From Hirudo medicinalis (Eukaryota > Annelida > Clitellata > Hirudinida > Hirudinidae), in NCBI GenBank assembly GCA_011800805.1, contig MPNW01000011.1, forward strand, positions 4,393 through 68,392: a stretch of 64,000 nucleotides of DNA, read 5' to 3'. The position numbers and the translations under genes are program-made. This document shows positions 36,524 to 46,610 of the stretch, piece after piece. The notes beneath the pieces are model-generated. The model did no database searches. It was given only the letters and a program-made list of their open reading frames with translations, and was not told where the DNA came from. Every line of letters begins with the position of its first letter. Position 1 is the stretch's first letter.

Positions 36524-39471
36524 TTAAAACGTACAATGATATGAAAGTATATGGTGCCAAGAACATGTGCATGTACCTGCATTGGTTGAAAGTTGACGGG
36601 GGTCGTTTGAGCTACCTGAGGAAGTATAGCCATACTGCTTTATTCCTGGTTGTCTCGTGTAGTATTCTCCAGTAGAACCAGGGCCTTTCAACTCTTCATA
36701 GAGGCAGAGACGTTCGAAAGCTTTATCCAAGTTTCCAGTTTCCATTACAGATTCCCAAGGAGTCATGATGGGCTTAGGGTGGTTGATCATATCCTTGAGT
36801 TTGTTTTGGGGCGGCTGGTCATCTTCTAGTGAAGTTATTTGATGCCACTCTGGGTTAGAAATATTTGGACCGTGAAAACTTGGAAAAGCATCGGTAGTTT
36901 TGACCAATGGAGTAAAATTGTGCAGAGACTTGAGTGGAACCAGCTCTAGGAGTTCCTTTTGACATTTTGGTTCCTGGTTGAAAGGTCTCAGTCCCGAGGT
37001 GAGTTTGGGATTGTTTTCCGATACTACCCAATCTTCGGCTTTTGCTTTAATCTTAGCAAAGAGTTGGCCTCCTTTACCTTTGACTTGATGAAGTTCATGG
37101 GCCAGTTGGGCACAAAGATCAAAGGGTACTACATCGTGAAGTGACTTATCTTCTTTCAAGCGCATTTTTTCTAATTCAGAAGCTCTTTTCGCACGCGACA
37201 CTTGGTCGAATGGACCCTCGCCTAAGTGACCTGTGGGGTTTATTCTCACTTAAAAATTATTAATATTATAACAGTAGCTATAAGAACATCATGTATTCTA
37301 GTAGCTGTTAATCCGCATTAGCATTTCTGAAATTAACAATCAATTTATACGTTTAAACTTATATATTCAGATTTATACCTATGGGAGCCACATTCATTTC
37401 ATATGGTTGCTTTCTTTCTTTTTCTTCTTTGATCGAGGCTTCCACAAGTGGGTCGAGGTGCGTTACCCATTTAGAGGACATTTCTTGTCTTTTTAAAAAC
37501 ATTTTCTGACCTTTTCCAGTGCGACCCGTATTCGAGGTTAATAAGTTAGCGACCTTGCGAGCCATTTTTATTTGTTCCTCTATTGTAGGGTATTTGTGAC
37601 AGGGATCCTCGTAGAAAGACGAGTCGGAATACAGCTTTTCTAAAAAAAAAACATATTATATCACTATTCTACATCATTGTTCGATTCGACGTATGGCACC
37701 AAATTGGTATTCAATAATAATGTAAAATTATTTTAAAATAGCTAATTATTATTTCAGTAATTTCAATTAATCAATTAATTCAATTAATTTATGTTTTTCA
37801 ATTAATTAAATTGGTTATTTATATTTGTCGATATTTACTTGGTTCAAGGTGCATTTCAACCGGAACTCCAGCTGCTGTCACAAATCCTCTCGTCAAAAGC
37901 CCAGCACCAATCAACTCTTCGTTGACGACCACTCGCGAAGCATTTGGATCGTCATCTTCAACCGGCGGAGGTGGAATTGGTGAACTTGGTTTGAATGCAA
38001 CCGATTCATTAGATTGAACCTGAGGTTTCCACGTTTTGGTTTTTGCCGGCGGGATTGTTTTTTGAAGATGTTTTTCTTGAGAGGAAAAGTTTTTGGACGA
38101 CCAAATGATGACTTCCTCGCATGGAGAGTGAATGCTATTCTCGATGGAAAGCGTGCTGTCGTTCTTAACCGGAGTAGATGGCTGCCATGTTTTTCTGAAA
38201 CATTTTGTTTGTTTTGGTACATTTTGAAGATGAATGGCCGCTGAATCGTCGAACGGTAATGTGGGAATGTCGAAACTTGTATGATTATTTTCTTTAAATT
38301 TCATTGGCGAATTCCATTTAATTTCAATTGGATCCAAGTGGCTTTGAAACAAGCGTTTTTCCTTAGGTTTAATCTCATTGTTAACAGGGATTATGTAAGC
38401 TCTTGTTATGTGTCTTTTTGTAGAGGATTCACTTAATTTGGGAGAAGTTCTAGATCTGCTGTGTGAGTGACGATATTCGCGATGCCAATGTTTTCCAGTT
38501 CTATCATCGATAGGTGAAATTATTCCAGTTGCATCGTCGGAAACATAATTCGATATGTTGCTACTAGTCTGGTTGGCAGTTCGAAAGGGGGACCTTACTT
38601 GCTGTCTTACGTTTCTGATAACCCCGATAAAGGGCGAGTGGAATTCAGAAGAATCTGTGTCGAAGCCTTCCCAAGTGGGAGACTCTTCCTGGTAAGTGTC
38701 CCTGACCCTGTAGTATGTAAATTATTGTGAATGATAAATGTTATTAGCAGCGGTGTTATGATATAACAGTAATAAGAAGACATTGGAATAACAATAATGT
38801 ATCAGGTTTATAATAAAATGACTACATTCTTTTAAATTCTGCAGTGAAATTGGCTTACTGTTTGAACCTTAATATCTCGAGTTGAATATCAGATGTATTT
38901 CTGACCAAATCTTGAGCTTCCTGTAAATCCATCATGTTGCACGGAAAACCATTTATCGACACCACTTCATCTCCAAGTCTGATTCCTGCGGACTTGGCTC
39001 GTCCTCTTTTATGGAGCTTTAAATGTATCGAATAACTTAACATACCAATTATTTGTAGTGGTTAAGAAGACCGAGGTCTATGTAATACCCGTGTTTGAAT
39101 TTAAAAAAGGCTTTTTTTTAAATTATTGCATTATTTATGATTACTATATTTGCAAAATTAAAAAAAATTTATAATAATAATAATAATAATTATAATATTT
39201 TCATTTATAAAGAGCCATAAGCATGAGCGTCAAGGCATTATATCCACTTTACCATAATGCATGAAAATGATAAATTGATAGTGAGGTGAAATTGTGGCTC
39301 AAACTTAAATATTCAAGCTTTTTTATGCGATCCGATCAAAGTTTACATAGTTGATAGGACTTCAAATTTGCGGATGTCTACCTTAGAGACATGGGTTGGA
39401 AAATGTCCTCCACCTTCAAGTCTCATTCCGGAAGGTCCATCGCCATAAACAATGATATTAATTAATTCCAT
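36524..39471 (-). CDS. PDZ-domain protein of the synaptopodin-2 type (actin/Z-disc scaffold)
   Basis: Five minus-strand exons: 39471-39382, 39016-38859, 38707-37839, 37639-37379, 37230-36524 (a second in-frame acceptor would start exon 5 at 37248). They sum to 2085 nt, 694 aa. Exons 1-2 form an N-terminal PDZ domain with a GPSGMRLEGG carboxylate loop and DEVVSINGFPC, as in SYNPO2. A long disordered, proline-rich region follows (PIPPPPVEDDDP). Exons 4-5 carry two copies of the family's short motif: GKGQKMFLKRQEMSSKWV and GKGGQLFAKIKAKAEDWVV, plus IKMARKVANLLTS. Synaptopodin-2 proteins bind actin, filamin and alpha-actinin in muscle Z-discs and stress fibres; that role here is inference. The 3' end is uncertain: donor-like sites (TCCTCAG|GT, AATGCAG|GT) precede the stop. 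The start codon lies about 100 nt from a MITE. Confidence 0.78.
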
Positions 39472-40859
39472 GTTAAAACGCCTCTTTATTTCTAGAGATT
39501 CTGAAGATATGCGAAGAAAATTTTACATTAATTGTCAAAAAAAACCTTGAATCTTTTTTAATGTAATTGTCTATTGAACATATTGTTGGCCAAGGGACGG
39601 GCAAAAGCCAACTCACGGACAGCGACTTTCGATATCTAGCTCCATCCCTAACCCTAACATACCTCACCTGGAAATCCCTGGAAATCTATGGAGAACTAAT
39701 AAAAGTCGCTGCCTCTGAGTTGGCTTTTGCCCATCACTTCTCCAACCACCTGTTGAACATAGTTCTATTCGAGAGGACACAAAATCGATAAACTTAGTGA
39801 AAGCTATTTAAATTTAACAGAAATTCTGTTTTGCATATCAACTACAGAAAAATTAAATTTGTTATAAATTTGTAGGCGTATGATTTTGTTTACTTTCTTT
39901 TAAATCATTTTGACATTACAAAATCTCGTAAACATTCAAAAATGAGATGACGAACCTCCGGCTTTCATTCCAATCCCTAAGCGAATGTTGCTGGATCGTT
40001 AGGTTTTATACCACTCCCTCCCGCCAACGTTGCTCTGATATTTTGAGCAGGCACTAGAGTTCTACATTTTAACAGGAGCACCTTTTCTCTCCTCATGATC
40101 TTGCAAGATCCTGCTGCTAAGGGTTGTTGCTTCTAAAACGTTCGTCAGCACTGTTCTCCATCTTCACATGCGAACCTTTCGTGAGCTTTCACTTCGTAAC
40201 TGATTTGCTAATTATAAACTAAATGTTTTTTGTTTAATCTATTTTTTTTTACTTTGGAGAGTATTTAAAACGTATTTCTCTATCTTTATGGAGATTGTTC
40301 TAATTCACAATGATGAAAATTTTTATTTCATCGGTCTTCTTTTTATCATAAATATGATTAAGTACCACCTGAAACTTGTGTATACTGTTGCTTAGGGCAT
40401 AATTCAGTTGGTTATTTATAATATAGTCAATCCTCACTTTGCAATTTCGTTATTAAATAACGATATCAGCCAATGCCGGATTTACCCAGGTGGAGGTAAA
40501 TTGCCGTAAATCTTCATTAATCACTCTGAATTGAAAAAATCGAATTTTTGTTCTTTGGTTGGTGGAGTCTCCTGTGCAGTGGCACATCCCGACCATGCCT
40601 AAATGCGGGACTGATTTCAGCGACCGTCTGTAAATTCGATTAAATCATTGAGCAAAAATTAAATAAAATGTTACCTTTTAATTTTAAATTTTAAATATTT
40701 ATATAAATTTTAAAATATTAATTTTAAAAAAACGTATTACAACTTTAAACTTTTAATCGTTGACACACTAAGATGTATAATAGTATAATAGCGAAATATA
40801 GAGTTCTTTGCTGTGACTTGCAGTTCTGTTTTTGATCTCGGAGCAAATTTCGAAAGAGG
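39472..40859. other. Divergent region between the synaptopodin-like gene and PSMB1
   Basis: 1.4 kb between head-to-head start codons, containing MITE copy 1 close to the minus-strand start. The 40.0-40.2 kb part is less AT-rich. A possible extra 5' exon of PSMB1 was sought but not found. Confidence 0.4.
39574..39761. mobile_element. MITE with 17-bp inverted repeat, copy 1
   Basis: GGGCAAAAGCCAACTCA (39599-39615) is repeated exactly in inverse orientation at 39716-39732. The similarity extends outward about 15 bp, and the whole is flanked by direct repeats TTGAACATA (39574-39582, 39753-39761), a likely 8-9 bp target duplication as in hAT elements. It lies about 100 bp upstream of the synaptopodin-like start codon. 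Confidence 0.75.
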
Positions 40860-42555
40860 ATGAGTTTCAGTCCTTACACCCTAAACGGAGGGTAATTGCT
40901 ATTTCTTAGCTTTAATTTGTTTAAATTTTATTATCGCTCTTGGAATTTAGTATTGTTGAAACAGTTGACAAACTGCATGATAATCGAAGTAGAAATCTGA
41001 CATAGGTTACATTTTTCAGAACTGTTTTGGCCATTGCTGGTGAGAACTTCACCATAGTAGCCTCGGATACCAGGCTTAGTGAGGGTTACTCTATCCATAC
41101 GCGAAATTCACCAAAAACTTATGACTTGTAGGTTTAATATTTTACTTTACTCGGGATATTGTGAAATCAATGTGTAAATGCTTATTGATTTGTTGAGGTT
41201 TATTGCACAATTAAAATATATGTAAGAAAAGGCATGTAACATGCGACTTACAAATACGCTATCTGATACGCAATGTTTGTTAACAAATCCTTAATTGTTT
41301 GATAAGTGTACATAATTGTTCATTGATTTATATATGACTACGAATGGAGTGTACTTGATAAAATTCATTTTATAAATTATCATATTTGTTATCAATAGAT
41401 TTTTAAAAGGGGAATGAGTTGGACTGATTAGTTAATTAATGGCTCTTTCTTTTTCAAAGTTGGGAATAAAATGCATAATGCTTTCCTTGATGAGTGAGCA
41501 AGTTGGCTTGGAAGGTTGCATTCGAAGGTAACAGCAACAGTCGTGCTTGTAACCCAGCTTGCGCCTCCCCTAAGCACTCATAAATACATAAATGGTCTAA
41601 GTGCCTTGATGCTACACTTTTTGTGCTATATAAATACACTCATTAACATTGTTATTATTAATAAAATTATTAAGTGTATTATTATTAATAGAGAGGCTTT
41701 GTTATTTTTTGTTCTATTTCTGCATAGCTTTTTGTTAATGGCCTTTAAACATATAATTGTTTTGTGCAGAACCGAAACTACTGTCTTAGCTTCGACTGGT
41801 TGCCAATGTGATGTCTTGACCCTAGTCAAGATCCTGGAGGCCCGACTCAAAGTTGGTGCTAACTTTTATATTTCAACTTTGTATTTTGTGTATTCTAAAA
41901 ACAAAATGCCACACAGATGTATGAGCATGAACACCAGACCAAAATGTCAGCCAGTGCTGTGGCAGCCATGTTGTCAACCATTTTGTACTACAAAAGATTT
42001 TTTCCATATTATGCCTATAACATTGTTGGGGGAATTGATGAGAATGGCAAGTTACTTTCTGTTTCATGAAAATCTAAATAATAATAATACAGAAATACCT
42101 TACATTCTATTCTCTCATATTAAAGAGGCCAAATTAGTCCAAGAAAATTTGAGGAGTTAACTAATTTGCAAGTTAATTGTTTGCAGGCAAAGGTTGTGTC
42201 TACAGCTTCGACCCCATTGGTTCCTATCAGAGAGATCAATTCAGGGCTGCAGGTACTGGTGGACCAATTCTCCAACCACTCCTTGACAACCAGGTAATGT
42301 GATCTTTGTCATCATTGGTGGCTAAAGTTAATGGAACTCATTTTCAAAATCTGGCATATCTTGCTTCAGATTGGATTTAAGAACCAAAGTGGCGTCGACC
42401 GAACCCCTCTTACATTGGTAAAGGCAGTGCAATTGGTCAAGGATGTGTTCATCTCAGCTGCAGAAAGGGACATCTACACTGGTGATGCCATTTTCATAAA
42501 TATCATCACCTCAGCAGGGATACAGAAGGAAGAATTTCCGCTAAGACGTGACTGA
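40860..42555 (+). CDS. PSMB1: PSMB1, proteasome subunit beta type-1 (beta6)
   Basis: A non-catalytic beta subunit of the 20S proteasome core. Exons: 40860-40891, 41020-41127, 41770-41851, 41917-42046, 42187-42293, 42370-42555; 645 nt, 214 aa. Family blocks in order: [116 protein letters not shown]. No catalytic Thr1 is expected in beta6. Intron 4 uses a GC donor (AATG|GCAAGT, 42047); the nearby GT at 42051 would break the frame. The start at MSFSPY lacks most of the ~28-residue N-terminal extension of human PSMB1. An in-frame TGA lies 27 nt upstream, so a longer form would need another 5' exon. AATAAA at 42666. Intron 2 contains a SINE. Confidence 0.97.
41480..41690 (+). mobile_element. SINE family 1 copy in PSMB1 intron 2
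   Basis: GCAAGTTGGCTTGGAAGGTTGCATTC head, AACCCAGCTTGCGCC after a worn B box, then GTGCTATATAAATACACTCATTAAC and an AT-rich (ATT)n tail. Confidence 0.65.
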
Positions 42556-42665
42556 TCTCCAAGTTTTCTGGTGTTGACCACGGACAAGTAATTTAGGTCT
42601 CAAATGCACCATGGCCCATGGAATGGTGATTGGGAATGTAGGCATTGCCTTTGTTTAAAGTTTTA

Positions 42666-42671
42666 AATAAA
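42666..42671 (+). terminator. Polyadenylation signal of PSMB1
   Basis: AATAAA 111 nt after the PSMB1 stop codon, at the expected place and strand. Confidence 0.6.
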
Positions 42672-43257
42672 ATGTTGTGCTCATGAATGTTTCCATTTTT
42701 GGTGACAAAACAAACGGAATCATTTGGCAATCCTAGATCGTATGATTACCAAAGCTTCAAAATGAAAAGTTTTCTTGTGGATATTGATTGTGATGTCATG
42801 TCTTCGTTCAAGAACTCAGTTTTTTTTAAATTAGGCTTGTACATGGCAGACGACTTTGGATACATGAGACTTGAAATAGAAATTTAGAGTTCAGGAATAC
42901 ATTCATTAAAATATACTGTTAGTATATTAAAAGTATGACAAGTGTCAGGTTGCAGCATTTTTTGCATAATTCGTAGTGTTGAACATTGGTAAGACTGGCT
43001 CCAGAACAAATTTTGATTGGTAGTGTGTACACCAGATGACTTTAATGCAGTTTAAGAAACAAATTGTGACACCAAGGATTATGTCAATGAAATCTTATAA
43101 TGAGAGCGGAAGTAAACTAATAATCATCGAGAGGATGACATGATTCTACAATGGATTTTGTTTCAGATTCTCAGTCTGAGCTGGCTACTTCAGGCCTAGC
43201 ACTTCAGGTGAGAGAAATGATGTAAACAATAGACAAATGTAACAAGTGAGGAAGGCA

Positions 43258-45751
43258 TTAGTGAAGGGAGGTGTCACCTCTGAGCAACTCATACAGGAGG
43301 CTGTGTTGAGGTATTCGACCAGAGGTCTGGTGGGGTGCCAACAAGTCCTTGGTGATGCACGAGGTTCTCGATAGTTCTGCTATCTTGGCCACCATGTGCC
43401 CAAAACGGTTCAATAAGTCTGGAAATCGGGTCCTTGAGTAGATCTCCAGCGTGTCCATCAGTTTCTCTTGTCCAGCTGTTACCAACTTTGTGTTACTCAG
43501 GTTTTCAACATCTAAAAGGAAATAGAGGAAGACTGAGTTATCATGATTTTGTTCATTAAATACAACTCTCTCAACATTTAAAGTCATGAAACATGAAAGA
43601 AATACCACTCCAAATTTTAATATTATAGGCTATGAGACATTCATGCTTAAAAAAAAATCCTGTAAAAAAGGAATGTGAATCATTAATGTTATCATAACCT
43701 GGAGACAAAAGTAGCAGTACTCTAAGAGCTGCAAACTCATATTCATCAATTTTCAGAGAACAGAGGTCGTCCGTGAAGTCGAGAAGTCTCTGGACCACCT
43801 TCTCGATGCTGAGCTTTGAAGCGGAAACCAAGGTCAAAAAGTGTCGCTTACCAACCTTTAATCTTCCTGGGTGGTCAATGGACTTAGAACAGCAGTTCAA
43901 GAGGAGTAAGTCTGTCCAACTGTTTTGAAGCAATAGGATCTGGTCATCAGTCTGAGAGGAAGAAGTGACTTTGTAAATATATTCAAGATCAGCACTAAAG
44001 AAATTGTATTCCTATGTAAATATATTTTTTAAATTAATCAATCATTAATCAGTCAAAATCATTGATAAGTTACAAACTAAACCATAACAACAACAATGAT
44101 AATAATAATAGTAAAAATAATAATAATAATAATAGTTAATTTATAAGGTGCCATATGTATATAGTGTCAGAGGTGCTTAAATATATAAGTAATTATATGC
44201 CATAATCCTAAAACTTAAACCACCTATCCCCAATCATCTATGTTCCAACATTGCCTCGTATCCATATTGTCATTTCTCTTGGGAATCAAAAACTTGTTTG
44301 AATGATCATTTTGTAATCAACTCCAGTGCATTTGATGCTTTTGCGAATTTGCTCTATATAAATGTTCTTAATGAATGTGCCACTTGCCGGTATGTACACA
44401 AAGTCTGGGTTGGACCTGGCCCAACGAACGATCCTATAAAGACAGTGATCGGCAAGGTGCAGCAAGGAATCAAAAGTCAACTCCATGGAGCATCCCAAAA
44501 CACTGCAGATGGCATCAGAACAATTCTGCTCTTCTGACTCCAGGTCGTACATGACTGACTCAATGGCCAGAAGATCCTGAAGAATGGATGGCACTCTACT
44601 GGTCAAGAAATTTGACAAGGTTCGGGCTTTCACTTGATGATTGGACGGGGAAGGCCGAGACGAAACTTTCGCAGAAAGATTTTGTCTTTTCTTTTGGACA
44701 TTTGACGTAAAAGAGTGATAAGTGGTTGTGTTTTTGCCTTCGTAATTGCTTCTCCCTCCCCTTGTCCTGTCTGGACGAATGGCTGAAAGACTTGAGGTTT
44801 CAGACAATGAAATGAAATAAATCTCAAATGTTACCCTACCTTCCACTTTCATTCCAACTTGCTTGCACTTTTCAAACCTACAAGCCGGGCATTTCTTCCG
44901 ATTAGAAAGTTCAACGGTGCAGTCGGCCGAGAGTCTACAGGAGAAGGATTTGTTGTTCTGTACAGTTCTTTTGAAAAAACCTTTGCATGATTCACAACAG
45001 TAGATCCCATAATGAAAACCTAAGAAAATCAGAAATTTCAAAACAGTCATGCTGGAATGAAATTGCTTAACAAACATATACCTGAAATGTGATCACCACA
45101 CACTGGACAAAATTGATTGACAAGTGCAGAATTCTGAGAAAGATTAGAAGTAGAAGAGACTAATGTCAAGCTTTCTTCGGGTGACTTTTTGACATCAGAA
45201 GGATTTTCAACATCGTTTAAAAAAGACATATTTGTTGGATTGCTAACAAGAACGGTCAAACCCGAAGGTCTACCAAAAAAAATTCCCTCATTTGGTTGGC
45301 CAGGTTCCATTTTCAGTTGTATTCTGTTTGTTCCCTCGGTAGAAATGTTTGAAACTGGTAGCATGTGAGCAGGCTGATTGGGCAGTTGTTGAATGTTATT
45401 TGGATCAGCATAGTTTCTTACAATGAAAACTGTTTGTCCTGTCTTGATAGAATAATAAAACAAGTGCAAATATGAAGTGAACACTTTCATTTAGGTGATG
45501 AAATAAGACTATAAAAATAGTCTCTTCATATCAAAAATTACTTTCATTTCCAGATGATTTTTCACATGCTGGAATGTTGAACTTTTATCTATCAACTTTA
45601 ACAAATTAGCAATTACCTTCAACAACACTGGTTTGGATGAAACACCAGAATCAGATGCCTTGTTGGTCAAGCCGTTGGAAGAAGAGAGAGTTTCTGTTAT
45701 AGCTTGCAATAGAGCCGGTGAGATCCCAACTGCTGAGCTTGATGACATCAT
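43258..45751 (-). CDS. NR5-like (FTZ-F1/SF-1 type) nuclear receptor
   Basis: Ligand- or constitutively-regulated transcription factor. Six minus-strand exons: 45751-45617, 45442-45082, 45019-44840, 44782-44388, 43951-43699, 43511-43258; 1578 nt, 525 aa, in frame. The DNA-binding domain (from [11 protein letters not shown]) has both four-Cys zinc modules, the P-box CESCKG and [10 protein letters not shown], then [12 protein letters not shown] and an A-box RGGR. These are NR5 marks. The ligand-binding domain aligns with NR5A at [32 protein letters not shown] and the C-terminal AF-2 helix [10 protein letters not shown], which looks functional. A SUMO site (LKME) lies N-terminal to the DNA-binding domain. 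The stretch after RGGR does not keep the conserved Ftz-F1 box, so this is a divergent member. Intron 4 has a GC donor (CCG|GCAAGT). The gene is head-to-head with SGSM. Confidence 0.92.
44120..44185 (-). mobile_element. SINE family 1 tail in the nuclear-receptor intron 4
   Basis: On the minus strand: TAAGCACCTCTGACACTATA, CATATGGCACCTTATAAATT, then (ATT)n. This is the 3' part of the family. Confidence 0.5.
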
Positions 45752-46610
45752 TTTGTTTCTGAATTAACTGGTTAAAATTTTAGAGAAGTATGTTTATTAA
45801 TATTGCTACACACATAATGTAATAACTTACATCGCTTGGAGTATAATAGCATTATAAATTGGCGTCATTAATATAAAATACATAAACGTCTCGGAATATT
45901 TACAGATTTACCCAGGCAAACTTTCGAGCTTGTCACTGAAACAAGATTATCAATCATAAAATAATGTCTGCTAATTACGTATCAGATTTCAGACGCTCCC
46001 GACCAAGAGGCCAGATAACTTATAAATCACGAGTCAAAAATATTGATCAATATTTCAAAAAGCACAAAATTCAATAAAAGTGGGTTTTGATCAACAAACA
46101 TAAGCCCATATTCTAGCGGACGGCCTTGAAATCTTGACCCGCAGAAAATAAACAATTACGGTAAGTCTAAATTTTTGTTATTGTAATACATAATCATTTA
46201 TAAATAACAGTAACAATATTGCCAAGCATAATGCATAAGTAAAACTGTTTTTTGACTTAAATTAAAAACTTGTTATAAACATCTTTTCAAGCTTGAAATA
46301 ATGATACCTAAAATAAACCTAAACTGTCATTCATTATTTTAAAAATGCATTGCTAAAAACGCATAGGCATTAAACTTGTTCCAGATGGTTTCATAATTAG
46401 GTACAAAACATTTAGTCGGGGATGTTAATTCTGCTTATATTGACATCATAAGCTGGGGTTTGGACTGGAGCTTCACGTTGGGACACATATTTGCGTTTTA
46501 AATATATGACGAAGCCTCCAATTGTCATGCAGAAGATATGTCCACATTGGAAACTCTGTGATATTTAAGCATACATTAGCCGTTCCTTTAATTTCATGAT
46601 TTGATGAAAC
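45752..46610. other. Bidirectional promoter region of the nuclear receptor and SGSM
   Basis: 859 bp separate the receptor ATG (minus) from the SGSM ATG (plus). No coding sequence, very AT-rich, no clear TATA or CpG feature. Both transcripts may also have untranslated first exons here. Confidence 0.45.

Noticed and set aside
40480..40640. Possible snRNA or spliced-leader RNA (ATTTACCCAGGTGG.., AATTTTTG Sm-like site)
   Set aside because: No stable stem-loops around the Sm-like site and no match to U1, U2, U4, U5 or U11/U12 along its length.
41516..42160. 214-aa open frame on the plus strand
   Set aside because: Includes PSMB1 exon 3 in frame but runs through intron sequence and a SINE on both sides; not a separate gene.
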